Shown piece after piece: positions 1 through 9,076 of a DNA stretch of 64,000 nt. Under the pieces are notes generated by a model, which did not search any database, had not been told where the DNA came from, and worked only from the letters and a program-made list of their open reading frames with translations. Numbering within the stretch: position 1 is the stretch's first letter; every line of letters begins with the position of its first letter. The position numbers and the translations under genes are program-made. The stretch comes from an uncultured Sphingomonas sp. GTDB taxonomy: Bacteria > Pseudomonadota > Alphaproteobacteria > Sphingomonadales > Sphingomonadaceae. The stretch lies in contig CAJYKB010000047.1 in NCBI GenBank assembly GCA_913774925.1, forward strand, positions 1-64,000, given 5' to 3'.

Positions 1-107
1 TCGGCCGCCTCAAAGACTGGCGGCGCGTTGCCACCCGCTACGATCGCTGCCCCACAGCCTTCTTCGCCGCCGTCACCCTCGCTGCCACGGTCATCTTCTG
101 GCTGTGA
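1..107 (+). mobile_element. IS transposase C-terminal fragment (IS5/IS4-like DDE family), cut by window start
   Basis: The reading frame from base 3 encodes 34 residues ending at TGA 105-107. It begins GRLKDWRRVATRYDRC and ends TVIFWL, the very recognisable C-terminus of IS5-group DDE transposases. Only the tail lies in the window, so integrity of the element cannot be judged. The downstream end of the IS probably lies within the next 30 or so bases; I could not define its terminal inverted repeat without the other end. Confidence 0.8.
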
Positions 108-149
108 TCAACGAGTCCTGACCCTAGTCACTGCCGGCAGCGTCTCTGG

Positions 150-169
150 ATCCCCGCCTCCGCGGGGAT
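150..169. repeat. Intergenic hairpin repeat (ATCCCCGC type)
   Basis: Perfect 8-bp inverted repeat ATCCCCGC / GCGGGGAT around a 4-nt loop, followed by GACGAAG. The same design (GGGATNACG tail after a GC-rich hairpin) recurs near 51766 and 57356, so it is a member of a dispersed REP-like family. Confidence 0.7.
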
Positions 170-189
170 GACGAAGAGGGTGAGGATCG

Positions 190-487
190 ATGAAGCAACA
201 TCCTCGCCAGCGGGCAGCACGGTACGCTTTACATCGGCGTCACCTCCAACCTCCCCAAACGCATCGTGCAGCACCGCGAAGGATTGATCCCGGGCTTCAC
301 CACCCGCTACGGCGTGAGGCGACTGGTCTGGTTTGAAATGGCCGACACGATGGAAGCTGCGATCGTCCGCGAGAAGCAGCTGAAGAAGTGGAATCGCGAC
401 TGGAAGCTGCGGCTGATCGAAGAGACGAACCCGCAGTGGCTCGACCTCGGCCAGCCACCCGCGACGACGAACGGAATGAACGCATGA
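190..487 (+). pseudogene. GIY-YIG nuclease-family protein, 5' end frameshifted
   Basis: The frame from about 200 to 487 reads ILAS..GTLYIGVTSNL..RIVQHREG and ends with [20 protein letters not shown], the typical small single-domain GIY-YIG (UvrC-like, COG2827) protein of sphingomonads. The usual start MKQ is present at ATG 190 but in a different frame, with a stop (TGA 191-193) in the domain frame. Compared with the family's MKQ-PCVY-ILAS opening, about 11 nt are missing between CAA and ATC. No ATG remains in the domain frame; GTG 239 or GTG 266 could start only a protein lacking part or all of the GIY motif. The stop overlaps the pheS start (ATGA at 484-487). Probably a recent pseudogene, unless a non-standard start is used. 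Confidence 0.65.
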
Positions 488-1593
488 CCGATACCGACGA
501 CCTCAAGACCCACCTCCTCGCCGCGATCGAGGCCAGCGTCTCGCTCGACGCGCTCGACGCGGTGCGGGTCGATGCGCTGGGCAAGCAGGGGCGGGTCACG
601 CAGCTGCTCAAGACGATGGGCGCGCTCTCGCCCGAGGAGCGGCAGGTCCGCGGCCCCGCGATCCACGGTCTGCGCGAGGCCGTCACCGCCGCCATCGCGG
701 CGCGCAAGGCGGTGCTGGAACAGGTCGCGCTCGACGCGCAGCTCGCCAGCGAGGCGCTCGACATGACGCTGCCGGTCGACATGGTGGCGCCCGGCACCGT
801 CCACCCGGTCAGCCAGGTGATGGACGAACTGGCCGAGATCTTCGCCGATCTGGGCTTCGCGGTCGCGACGGGGCCGGAGATCGAGGACGACTGGCACAAT
901 TTCGGCGCGCTCAACATTCCCGAGACGCATCCGGCGCGCGCGATGCAGGATACCTTTTATATAGCACAGCCCGAGGGCGTCGAAGGCGCGCCGATGGTAC
1001 TGCGCACCCACACCTCGCCCGTACAGATCCGCACGATGGTGGAGGTGGCCAAGCGCCACGCCGGGGCCGGCGAGCCGATCCGCATCATCGCGCCGGGCCG
1101 CGTCTATCGCTCCGACTGGGATGCGACCCACACGCCGATGTTCCACCAGGTCGAGGGGCTGGTGATCGACAAGGGCATCACGCTGGCGCACCTGAAATGG
1201 ACGCTGGAGACGTTCCTGCGCGCCTATTTCGAGCGCGACGACGTCGTGCTGCGGCTGCGCCCGAGCTATTTCCCGTTCACCGAACCCTCCGCGGAGGTCG
1301 ACGTCGGCTTCTCGATCGAGAAGGGCAAGCGCGTCATCGGCGGCAGCGAGGGCTGGATGGAGGTGCTGGGCAGCGGCATGGTCCACCCGCGCGTCATCGC
1401 CGCCTGCGGGCTGGATCCGAACGAGTGGCAGGGCTTCGCCTTCGGCTGCGGGATCGACCGTCTGGCGATGCTGAAATACGGCATCGACGACCTGCGCCCG
1501 GTGTTCGAGGCCGATGTGCGCTGGCTCAAGCACTACGGCTTCGCCGCACTCGACGTGCCGACCCTGTCGGGCGGCGTCGGCACCGCTGCCTGA
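484..1593 (+). CDS. pheS: Phenylalanine--tRNA ligase alpha subunit
   Basis: Catalytic alpha subunit of the cytoplasmic (alpha-beta)2 phenylalanyl-tRNA synthetase, which charges tRNA-Phe. The 369-residue product from ATG 484 ([12 protein letters not shown]) has the usual length. A coiled-coil N-terminus precedes the class II catalytic core with [14 protein letters not shown], the motif 2 region [19 protein letters not shown] and motif 3 [15 protein letters not shown] near the C-terminus. An upstream in-frame start at 388 would add 32 arginine-rich residues read through the GIY-YIG gene and is unlikely. The start overlaps the preceding gene by ATGA, and pheT follows after 31 nt, so pheS-pheT form an operon. 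Confidence 0.97.
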   Translation: MTDTDDLKTHLLAAIEASVSLDALDAVRVDALGKQGRVTQLLKTMGALSPEERQVRGPAIHGLREAVTAAIAARKAVLEQVALDAQLASEALDMTLPVDMVAPGTVHPVSQVMDELAEIFADLGFAVATGPEIEDDWHNFGALNIPETHPARAMQDTFYIAQPEGVEGAPMVLRTHTSPVQIRTMVEVAKRHAGAGEPIRIIAPGRVYRSDWDATHTPMFHQVEGLVIDKGITLAHLKWTLETFLRAYFERDDVVLRLRPSYFPFTEPSAEVDVGFSIEKGKRVIGGSEGWMEVLGSGMVHPRVIAACGLDPNEWQGFAFGCGIDRLAMLKYGIDDLRPVFEADVRWLKHYGFAALDVPTLSGGVGTAA

Positions 1594-1624
1594 CCCTGAC
1601 CTCCCTGACCAGAAGCGAAAACCG

Positions 1625-4000
1625 ATGAAACTGACCCTTTCCTGGCTCAAGGACCATCTCGACACCGACGCGTCGCTGGGCGCGATCGTCGACGCGCTCA
1701 CCCGCATCGGGCTGGAGGTCGAGGGCGTCGAGGATCCATCCGCGAAGCTGACCGGCTTCACCGTCGCGCGCGTGCTGACCGCGGAGCGCCATCCGCAGGC
1801 GGACAAGCTCCAGGTGCTCTCCGTCGACGCCGGCAACGGCCCGCTCCAGGTCGTGTGCGGCGCCCCCAATGCGCGCGCGGGCCTCGTCGGCGTGTTCGGC
1901 CAGCCGGGTGCGGAGGTCCCCGCCAACGGCATGGTGCTGAAGGTCGCGGCAATCCGCGGGGTCGAATCGAACGGCATGATGTGCTCGACCCGCGAGCTGG
2001 AGCTGGGCGACGACCACGACGGCATCATCGAGCTGCCGGTCGACGCGCCCATCGGCACCGCCTTCGCCGATTATGCCGGGCTGTCCGACCCGGTGATCGA
2101 CATCTCCATCACTCCCAACCGGCAGGATTGCATGGGCGTGCGCGGCATCGCGCGCGATCTCGCCGCCGCGGGGCTTGGCACGCTCAAGCCGCTCTCCGTG
2201 CAGGCGGTCGCGGGCGACGGCCCCGGCCCCGACGTGCGCACCGACGATCCCGCGGGCTGCCCCGCCTTCTACGCGCAATCCGTCCGCGGCCTCACCAACG
2301 GCACCGCGCCGGAGTGGATGGCGAAGCGGCTGCGCGCGATCGGGCAGAAGCCGATCAGCGCGCTGGTGGATATCACCAACTACGTCTCGATCGACCTCGG
2401 CCGGCCGCTCCACGTCTACGACGCGGCCAAGCTGTCGGGCGGGCTGGTCGCGCGCAAGGCGCGCGCCGGCGAGCAGGTGCTGGCGCTGAACGGCCGCACC
2501 TACACGCTGGGCGACACAATGACCGTCATCGCCGATGCGGAGAAGGTCCACGACATCGGCGGCATCATGGGCGGCGAGGAATCGGGCGTTTCCGAATCCA
2601 CGACGGACGTCGTCATCGAATGCGCCTTCTTCGATCCCGACACGATCGCGCGGACGGGTCAGAAGCTGGCGCTGACCAGCGACGCACGCCAGCGGTTCGA
2701 GCGCGGCGTTGACCCCGCCTTCCTCGACGATGGCCTCGCGATCGCCACCCGGCTGGTGCTCGACCTGTGCGGCGGCACCGCCAGCGAGGTGACGCGAAGC
2801 GGCGAGCCGCCGCTGACCCCGCGCGCCTATGCCTATGACCCCGCGCGCAGCGAGACGCTGGGCGGGCTCGCGATTCCCGCCGACCGGCAGCGCGCGATCC
2901 TGGAATCGCTCGGCTTCGCGGTCGGCGCGGACTGGCAGGTGACGGTGCCGACGTGGCGCCGCGACATCGACGGCGCGGCCGATCTGGTCGAGGAAGTGAT
3001 CCGGATCGAGGGGCTCGACAAGGTGCCCTCGACGCCGCTGCCGCGCCCCGCGGGCGTCGCCCTCCCCACCGCGACTCCCGAGCAGCGCGTCGAGCGCCGC
3101 GTCCGCCGCGCCGCCGCGGCGCGCGGGCTGGACGAGGCGGTGACGTGGAGCTTCATCCCCGAGGATCAGGCCGCCGCCTTCGGCGGCGCACCGTGGCGCG
3201 TCGCCAATCCGATCAGCGAGCTGCTGAAGGTCATGCGCCCGTCGCTGCTGCCGGGGCTGCTGTCCGCCGCCGAGCGCAACCTGCGCCAGGGTGCGGACGG
3301 CGTGCGGCTGTTCGAGATCGGGCGCCGCTATCTTGACGACAACGGCCAGCCGAAGGAGCGCGCGACGCTGGGCGTCGTGCTCGCGGGCGATCGAGGCCCG
3401 CGCGGGTGGCAGACGGGCAAGGCGACGCCGTTCGACGCCTTCGATGCGAAGGCGGAGGCGCTGGCGCTGCTCGCCGCCGCGGGGGCGCCGGTCGAGAACC
3501 TGCAGGTGATGGGCGAGGCGGGCGCGGCCTTCCACCCCGGCCGCTCGGGCACACTGCGGCTGGGGCCGAAGACCGTGCTCGCCGCGTTCGGCGCCGTCCA
3601 TCCCGCCATCCTCAAGGCGTTCGACCTGTCGGGCGCGGTCGCCGCGGTCGAGCTGTACCTGGATGCGATCCCGGCGAAGCGGGGCGCCGGCTTCATGCGG
3701 GCGCCCTACGCCCCGCCCGCGCTCCAGCCGGTGCGCCGCGACTTCGCGTTCCTCATCCCGGAGGCGGTGACCGCCGAGGCGCTGACCCGCGCGGTGAAGG
3801 GCGCGGACAAGGCCGCGATCGTGCGCGCGCGCGTCTTCGACGTCTTCACCGGCGCGAACGTCGCGGAGGGGCACAAGTCGGTTGCGGTCGAAATCGCCCT
3901 GCAACCGGGCGAGAAGAGCTTCACCGACGCCGATCTGAAGGCGATCAGCGACAAGGTGGTGGCCGCCGCCGCCAAGCAGGGAGCGACATTGCGTGGCTGA
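1625..4000 (+). CDS. pheT: Phenylalanine--tRNA ligase beta subunit
   Basis: Beta subunit of phenylalanyl-tRNA synthetase (791 residues from ATG 1625, MKLTLSWLKDHL). Visible in order are the tRNA-binding OB domain (about residues 40-150, FTVARVLTAERHPQADKLQV), the B3/B4 editing region, the B5 domain, the catalytic-like core and a C-terminal anticodon-binding FDX-ACB domain (QPVRRDFAFLIPE onward). The ORF extends 37 codons upstream into pheS, but MKLTLSWL is the family's normal N-terminus. The 3' end overlaps the next gene by 8 nt, suggesting co-transcription of all three genes. Confidence 0.97.
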   Translation: MKLTLSWLKDHLDTDASLGAIVDALTRIGLEVEGVEDPSAKLTGFTVARVLTAERHPQADKLQVLSVDAGNGPLQVVCGAPNARAGLVGVFGQPGAEVPANGMVLKVAAIRGVESNGMMCSTRELELGDDHDGIIELPVDAPIGTAFADYAGLSDPVIDISITPNRQDCMGVRGIARDLAAAGLGTLKPLSVQAVAGDGPGPDVRTDDPAGCPAFYAQSVRGLTNGTAPEWMAKRLRAIGQKPISALVDITNYVSIDLGRPLHVYDAAKLSGGLVARKARAGEQVLALNGRTYTLGDTMTVIADAEKVHDIGGIMGGEESGVSESTTDVVIECAFFDPDTIARTGQKLALTSDARQRFERGVDPAFLDDGLAIATRLVLDLCGGTASEVTRSGEPPLTPRAYAYDPARSETLGGLAIPADRQRAILESLGFAVGADWQVTVPTWRRDIDGAADLVEEVIRIEGLDKVPSTPLPRPAGVALPTATPEQRVERRVRRAAAARGLDEAVTWSFIPEDQAAAFGGAPWRVANPISELLKVMRPSLLPGLLSAAERNLRQGADGVRLFEIGRRYLDDNGQPKERATLGVVLAGDRGPRGWQTGKATPFDAFDAKAEALALLAAAGAPVENLQVMGEAGAAFHPGRSGTLRLGPKTVLAAFGAVHPAILKAFDLSGAVAAVELYLDAIPAKRGAGFMRAPYAPPALQPVRRDFAFLIPEAVTAEALTRAVKGADKAAIVRARVFDVFTGANVAEGHKSVAVEIALQPGEKSFTDADLKAISDKVVAAAAKQGATLRG

Positions 4001-4886
4001 GAACGAGGCTGACGACTGGATCCGCATCGGCAATGCGCATTTGACCGCGGCGATCGACCCGCATGGCGCGCAACTGTCCTCGCTGACCGACGCCGATGGG
4101 CGCGAACTGATGACCGATGCCGATCCGCGCTTCTGGAAAGGGCGTGCGCCGATCCTCTTCCCAGTGGTCGGCGCCCCCTCCGGCGAAATAATCCGCCTCG
4201 ACGGCCGCGACTATGCAATGCCCAAGCACGGCTTCGCCCGCCGCCGCGACTTCGTCGCCACGCGCGAAAGCGACACGCGCGCGGTCTTCGTCCTGACCGA
4301 CGATGCGCAGACGCGCGCGGGCTACCCCTTCGCCTTCCGATTGGAGATCGCGTTCACCGTCACCGATGCGACGCTGTCGGTCGACGTGACGATCGCCAAT
4401 CCGTCCGACGAGGTGTCGCTCCCCGCCAGCTTCGGCTTCCACCCCGCCTTCGCCTGGCCCCTGCCCTATGGCCGCGCGCGCAGCGACCATCGCATCACCT
4501 TCGACCGCGACGAGGCCGGCCAGTTGAAGGCGATCGAGCCTGACGGCACGATCGCGCCGCAAGAGGTGCCCTCCCCACTCGACGGCCGCGTGCTGCAGCT
4601 CAGGGACGAACTGTTCGTCCCCGACGCTTTGGTGTGGGACCCGATCCATTCCGATGCCGTCCGCTATGGCGCCTCGGACGGCCCGCAGCTCGACATCGCC
4701 TTCCCCGACACGCCGAAGCTTGGCATCTGGACGAAGCCGGGCGCAGCCTATGTCTGCGTCGAGCCCTGGCACGGCATCGCCGATCCGCACGGCTACACCG
4801 GCGACTTCCGCGACAAGCCCGGCGTGTTCGAGGTCGCACCGGGGGACGAGAAGCGGATCGCGATGTCGGTGACGCTAGTCGCGTAA
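3993..4886 (+). CDS. Aldose 1-epimerase family protein (LacX-like)
   Basis: Predicted cytoplasmic sugar mutarotase-fold protein of 297 residues. Seen: an N-terminal HGAQLSSLTDADGRELM stretch, the conserved RAPILFPVVG, KHGFARRRDF, FGFHPAFAWPLP and a late CVEPWHGIADP segment, matching the LacX branch of the galactose mutarotase superfamily. These interconvert anomers of hexoses or hexose phosphates; the substrate here cannot be told. The only workable start is GTG 3993, which lies inside the end of pheT (8-nt overlap), so translation is likely coupled. Followed by a convergent intergenic hairpin. Confidence 0.88.
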   Translation: MAENEADDWIRIGNAHLTAAIDPHGAQLSSLTDADGRELMTDADPRFWKGRAPILFPVVGAPSGEIIRLDGRDYAMPKHGFARRRDFVATRESDTRAVFVLTDDAQTRAGYPFAFRLEIAFTVTDATLSVDVTIANPSDEVSLPASFGFHPAFAWPLPYGRARSDHRITFDRDEAGQLKAIEPDGTIAPQEVPSPLDGRVLQLRDELFVPDALVWDPIHSDAVRYGASDGPQLDIAFPDTPKLGIWTKPGAAYVCVEPWHGIADPHGYTGDFRDKPGVFEVAPGDEKRIAMSVTLVA

Positions 4887-4892
4887 CTTAAG

Positions 4893-4991
4893 CCCCTCCC
4901 CTTTAGGGGAGGGGTTGGGGGTGGGGCAGTCAAAGGCGACGCTCTCTGCGAGGCTCGCCCCACCCCTGCCGCTCCCCTGAAGGGGAGGGGT
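4893..4991. repeat. Pair of CCCCTCCCCT hairpins between convergent genes
   Basis: Two related inverted repeats face each other: CCCCTCCCCT-tt-AGGGGAGGGG at 4893-4914 and CTCCCCT-ga-AGGGGAG at 4972-4987. The intervening 57 nt carry no ORF of note. Located between the stops of two convergent genes, they may act as bidirectional transcription stops, though there is no T-run. They resemble other dispersed CCCTYCCC hairpins in the window. Confidence 0.65.
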
Positions 4992-5001
4992 TTGGGTCCC
5001 C

Positions 5002-7404
5002 CTAACGCCCCTTCTTCTTTACCGCCGCCACCGTCACCTTCACCACATCGTCGGGCGCGTCGTGCAGCTTCAGGTACAGCGTCCCCGCCACCGGGCGCGG
5101 CACCTCCAGCGTCGTCGCGACGAACCCCAGCGGCACCGCCTGCGGCTTCGCGAACGTCTCCTCCGCCGATACCGCCGAGATCAGGAACAGCCGCTCGCCC
5201 GCCAGCGTGCAGGCGCCCGTCGCGGGACAGGTCAGCGCGGTGACCTCCGGCAGGCGCACGACCCGCGCCAGCGGCTGCCACTCGCCGGTCAGCTCGCCCT
5301 GCACCAGCCGCATCTTGATCGGCCCCACCGCCGCCGCGCCCAGCGCGTCCTTCGGCACCAGCGATCCCACCGCGACATCACCGCCGATCAGCTGGAGCGC
5401 CCCCGACGCCACGGTCAGCTTCGCGGTGGCGGCATCGTCCGCCGTCGCCACCTCGATCGCGTCGCCCGCGCTCAGCCGCGTGTTCACCGCGCGGACGGAG
5501 AAGGTCAGCTTCGCGTCGGGCGACAGCGCATTGTCGGGCAGCGCGAGTGCCACGCGCCCCTCGACCGGGGGCGTCTCGACGTTGCGGCTGACCAGCTCGA
5601 CGCGCGGGCGCGGCGGGGTGATCGTGGCGCGCACCGTCGTCACCCGCCCGTCCTTGAGTGTGACGCGCGCGTCGCTGGTGCCGGTCGCCACCGTGCCGGT
5701 TGCGCCGGTCGTCGTCAGCATCAGCCGGTCGCCGCCCCCGGCATCGCGGGTCAGCGCGGCCGGCGTGAAGGTCAGCCCCGCCACCTCCAGCCGCTCGACC
5801 TGATCCAGCCGCGCGCCGACCAGCCGCCCGTCGCTATCGCCGGTGTAGAGCGTGAACCCCTCCAGCCGGCTCGCCTCGCTCTGCCCCTTCAGCGCGATCT
5901 GCGCCGGGGCGGCGGCGCCGTAATGCGCGACCAGCAGCGTCAGGTCGCCGGGCCGCGTGCGCGCCAGCGGCAGCGTCGCGACGATCGCGTCGCCGCCGTC
6001 CGCCTTCCAGTCGACCGCCTTGGTGCCGCCCGCGCGGTCGCGCAGGCTGGCCTGCTCGACACAGGCCGAGGCGCCGCCCTGCAGCGTCAGCGGCGTATCG
6101 CGCCCCACCACCACCGCATTGTCCGGCTTCGGCACCCAGGCCGCGGGGGCGCCGTTCTGCAGCGGAAAGCGCGGGCCGGAGAAGGTGTCGAACCCCCAGC
6201 GCCCGGTCAGCACCGCCTCGCCGATCGCCGCGGTGCCGATCGCGCCGACATCGCCGGTCGGGACCAGCCCGCCGCGCTCGGAATCGGCGCGCAGCGGCAG
6301 GTCGATCGTGCGCCCATCCGCCAGCACCACGCGCAGCGACAGGTCGCGCGCATAATCGGTCGCGAAGACGAGCGGCGCATCGTCCAGCGCGAGCGCCAGA
6401 TTGGGGCGCATCAGGCACACCGCATCCTTCATCGCGGCTCGCAAGGCGGGCGGCGGCCCCGCGTTGATCGGGGGCAGCGGCACGACCAGCACCGATTTGG
6501 GGTTCTGAAACGACGGCGGATTGTTGAGCTGGAGCCGCAACGACTCGCCCGCACCCACCGCCAGAGCGGGCGCATATTGATAGTCCGCGCTGCGAAACAC
6601 GCCGAACAACCGCGCGAAATCGCGCGCCAGCGAGATATAGGGACTGTAGAACCCCGCCCCGCCCTCCTTCGTCGCGGCCAGCGAATAGGCCAGCTGCGTC
6701 GGCGTCCCCCCCAGCATCTCCGCCAGCGACGTACCGCGCCCGGTCTGGAGCACCAGTCCGTCGCGGTTCTGCGTCAGGCACGCCGCCTGGAGCGCGCGCG
6801 GGCGCGACAGGCAGTCGGCGTTGAGACGGATCGCCAGCGTCTGCGCCAGCGTCGTGGAGACCGCAGCCAGCCGGTCGGGGGCCGCTTCCTCCACCCGCGC
6901 GATGCCCGCGACGAACGCCTCCAGCCGCGCGCGGTCCAGCGACGCCTGGAACAGATCCTGCGACGCGCGCACGAACACGCCCGGCCGCCCGCGCACCGCG
7001 TTGACCAGCGCGTTATAGCCCCCGCCGGTGTCGGGCGCGAGGAACGCGATCGCCTGCTCCGCCCCCTCCGGCACCGCGACGTCGAGCGTCGCCTTCTTGC
7101 GGTTCCACGTCTCCGCCTTGAAGAACCAGTTCTTGGGCGGCGGATTGGTCGCCCCGCGCAGGAAGGCGAGCACCAGCAGGTAGCGCGCCGCCTGGTCGTC
7201 GGGCAGGTCCGCGCTCAGCGTCACGCGGTCGCCGATACGCAATCCCGGCACCTGTGCGATCGGCAGCGACACCTGGCCGCGGGTGACGTGCATCGTCAGC
7301 GCCGGCCCCGCCAGGTCGAACGTCGCATTGCCCTGCGCCGCCGCCGGCACCGCAAGCGAGAGCGCGGCGAGGAACGCCAGCATCCGGGTAAGCAGGGTCC
7401 GCAT
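5002..7404 (-). CDS. Large secreted protein of unknown function
   Basis: An 800-residue exported protein that I do not recognise. ATG 7404 (MRTLLTRMLAFLAALSLAVPAAAQ) gives a clean signal peptide with an AAAQ cleavage site; the ORF can open two codons earlier at GTG 7410. The mature part has no transmembrane segment and no familiar catalytic motif. It looks like several beta-rich modules: an N-terminal domain (about 25-110), a helical middle with four cysteines (about 170-270), and repeated Ig-like stretches in the second half, for example VTLKDGRVTTVRATITPPRP and the later LRLP/TLEVP segments. A basic tail ends in KKKGR. It is divergent from the FAD oxidoreductase gene across 134 nt, so a shared envelope role is possible. 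Confidence 0.85.
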   Translation of the reverse strand: MRTLLTRMLAFLAALSLAVPAAAQGNATFDLAGPALTMHVTRGQVSLPIAQVPGLRIGDRVTLSADLPDDQAARYLLVLAFLRGATNPPPKNWFFKAETWNRKKATLDVAVPEGAEQAIAFLAPDTGGGYNALVNAVRGRPGVFVRASQDLFQASLDRARLEAFVAGIARVEEAAPDRLAAVSTTLAQTLAIRLNADCLSRPRALQAACLTQNRDGLVLQTGRGTSLAEMLGGTPTQLAYSLAATKEGGAGFYSPYISLARDFARLFGVFRSADYQYAPALAVGAGESLRLQLNNPPSFQNPKSVLVVPLPPINAGPPPALRAAMKDAVCLMRPNLALALDDAPLVFATDYARDLSLRVVLADGRTIDLPLRADSERGGLVPTGDVGAIGTAAIGEAVLTGRWGFDTFSGPRFPLQNGAPAAWVPKPDNAVVVGRDTPLTLQGGASACVEQASLRDRAGGTKAVDWKADGGDAIVATLPLARTRPGDLTLLVAHYGAAAPAQIALKGQSEASRLEGFTLYTGDSDGRLVGARLDQVERLEVAGLTFTPAALTRDAGGGDRLMLTTTGATGTVATGTSDARVTLKDGRVTTVRATITPPRPRVELVSRNVETPPVEGRVALALPDNALSPDAKLTFSVRAVNTRLSAGDAIEVATADDAATAKLTVASGALQLIGGDVAVGSLVPKDALGAAAVGPIKMRLVQGELTGEWQPLARVVRLPEVTALTCPATGACTLAGERLFLISAVSAEETFAKPQAVPLGFVATTLEVPRPVAGTLYLKLHDAPDDVVKVTVAAVKKKGR

Positions 7405-7538
7405 GGCCACGCGCTATAGAACGGTTGCGCCGCCCAGGTTAACCCCGCCGTCGCCGCGGCATTAACCTTTGCTCAACCACCTTCCTTCATTGCCCGTTCG
7501 TCACGGTGCGCATGTCGGCGCGAGAGAGGCATTGAGCG

Positions 7539-9053
7539 ATGGCGAATGACGGCAACATGGCGGTGGACGTCGCGATCGTCGGTGCCGGCCCCGCGGGGCT
7601 GACCGCTGGCTACCTGCTGACCAAGGCCGGCTATTCGGTCGCCATCATCGAAAAGGACACGCGCTACGTCGGCGGCATCAGCCGCACCGTCGAGCACGAC
7701 GGCTTCCGCTTCGACATCGGCGGGCATCGCTTCTTCTCGCGTTCCAAAGAGGTCGTCGACCTGTGGAACGAGATCCTGCCGCACGACTTCATCGAACGCC
7801 CGCGGATGAGCCGCATCTATTACGAGGGCAAGTTCTACAGCTACCCGCTGCGCGCGTTCGAGGCGCTGGGCAATCTGGGGCTGGTCCGCTCGACCTTGTG
7901 CATGGCAAGCTTCGCCAAGGCCCGGCTTTTCCCGAAGCGCGACATCCGCAGCTTCGAGGACTGGACCGTCAACGCCTTCGGCCGGAAGCTGTTCTTGATC
8001 TTCTTCAAGACCTACACCGAAAAGGTGTGGGGCATGCCGTGCGACGAAATGAGCGCGGACTGGGCGGCGCAGCGCATCAAGGGGCTGTCGCTGTGGGGCG
8101 CCGTGGTCGACGGGCTGAAGCGTTCGCTGGGCCTCAACAAGCGCCCCAACGACGGGATGCAGACCAAGACGCTGCTGGAAACGTTCCGCTATCCGCGCCT
8201 CGGCCCCGGCATGATGTGGGACGCGGCGCGCGACCGTATCGCGGAGCGCGGCGGGCAGGTGCTGATGGGGCACGCGCTGCGCCAGCTGACCTTCAACGCC
8301 GCGACGCAGCGCTGGACCGTCGCCGCGACGCATGGCGATGCGCCGGCGACGATCAACGCCGCCCACGTCATCTCGTCCGCGCCGATGCGCGAGCTTGCCA
8401 GCCGGCTCCACCCGCTGCCCGCGACGCTGCCCGAGGCGGCGAACCTGAAATACCGCGACTTCCTGACCGTCGCGCTGATGATCCGCTCGCCCGACCTGTT
8501 CCCGGACAATTGGATCTACATCCACGATCCCAAGGTACAGGTCGGCCGCATCCAGAATTTCCGCAGCTGGTCGCCCGAGATGGTGCCCGACCCTGCGATC
8601 GCGTGCGTCGGCCTCGAATATTTCTGCTTCGAGGGCGACGGGCTGTGGGCGTCGAGCGACGACGAGCTGGTCGCGCTCGCCACCGCGGAGATGGCCGCGC
8701 TGGGTCTGTGCGATCCGACCCAGGTCGAGGGCGGCGTGGTCGTGCGGCAGGAGAAGGCCTATCCCGTCTATGACGAGGATTATGCGCAGAACGTCGACAT
8801 GCTGCGCCGCGAGATCGAGGACCGCTACCCCACGCTCCACTGCGTCGGGCGCAACGGGATGCACCGCTACAACAACCAGGATCACGCGATGATGACGGCG
8901 ATGCTGACCGTCCGCAACATCCAGGCCGGCGCGCGCGTGTACGACGTCTGGGCCGTCAACGAGGATGCCGAATATCATGAAAGCGGGCGAGAGGGCGAGG
9001 CGGCGGCGCTCGCCAGCCTGCGGCAGGTGCCCGGGCGGCTGAAGGCGGCCTGA
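7539..9053 (+). CDS. NAD(P)/FAD-dependent oxidoreductase (amine-oxidase / UDP-galactopyranose mutase-like)
   Basis: A 504-residue flavoprotein. The N-terminus VDVAIVGAGPAGLTAGYLL (GAGPAG at 15-20) is the dinucleotide-binding fold, followed by EKDTRYVGGISRTV and DIGGHRFFSR, typical of the COG1232 protoporphyrinogen-oxidase-like proteins found next to glycosyltransferase genes; C-terminal NGMHRYNNQDHAM closes the FAD site. The UDP-galactopyranose mutase-like relatives act on nucleotide or lipid-linked sugars, but the substrate here is unknown. ATG 7539 is preferred, ATG 7557 is possible. It starts a plus-strand run with two membrane proteins, 23 nt before the next. Confidence 0.85.
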   Translation: MANDGNMAVDVAIVGAGPAGLTAGYLLTKAGYSVAIIEKDTRYVGGISRTVEHDGFRFDIGGHRFFSRSKEVVDLWNEILPHDFIERPRMSRIYYEGKFYSYPLRAFEALGNLGLVRSTLCMASFAKARLFPKRDIRSFEDWTVNAFGRKLFLIFFKTYTEKVWGMPCDEMSADWAAQRIKGLSLWGAVVDGLKRSLGLNKRPNDGMQTKTLLETFRYPRLGPGMMWDAARDRIAERGGQVLMGHALRQLTFNAATQRWTVAATHGDAPATINAAHVISSAPMRELASRLHPLPATLPEAANLKYRDFLTVALMIRSPDLFPDNWIYIHDPKVQVGRIQNFRSWSPEMVPDPAIACVGLEYFCFEGDGLWASSDDELVALATAEMAALGLCDPTQVEGGVVVRQEKAYPVYDEDYAQNVDMLRREIEDRYPTLHCVGRNGMHRYNNQDHAMMTAMLTVRNIQAGARVYDVWAVNEDAEYHESGREGEAAALASLRQVPGRLKAA

Positions 9054-9076
9054 CCCGTTCGTCGGGGGAGCGTCGC

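Noticed and set aside
1526..4033. Long minus-strand ORF of 835 residues opposite pheT
   Set aside because: Antisense shadow of high-G+C coding DNA: Arg/Gly/His/Asp-rich with no domain, while the plus strand encodes an intact PheT.
5062..7419. Plus-strand ORF of 785 residues opposite the secreted protein
   Set aside because: Composition is almost only Arg, Gln, His, Ala and Gly without a domain; the minus frame has a signal peptide and normal composition.
7436..7466. Pair of TTAAC motifs that could be a CtrA site
   Set aside because: The spacing between TTAA halves is 19 nt, not the 7 nt of the CtrA consensus.
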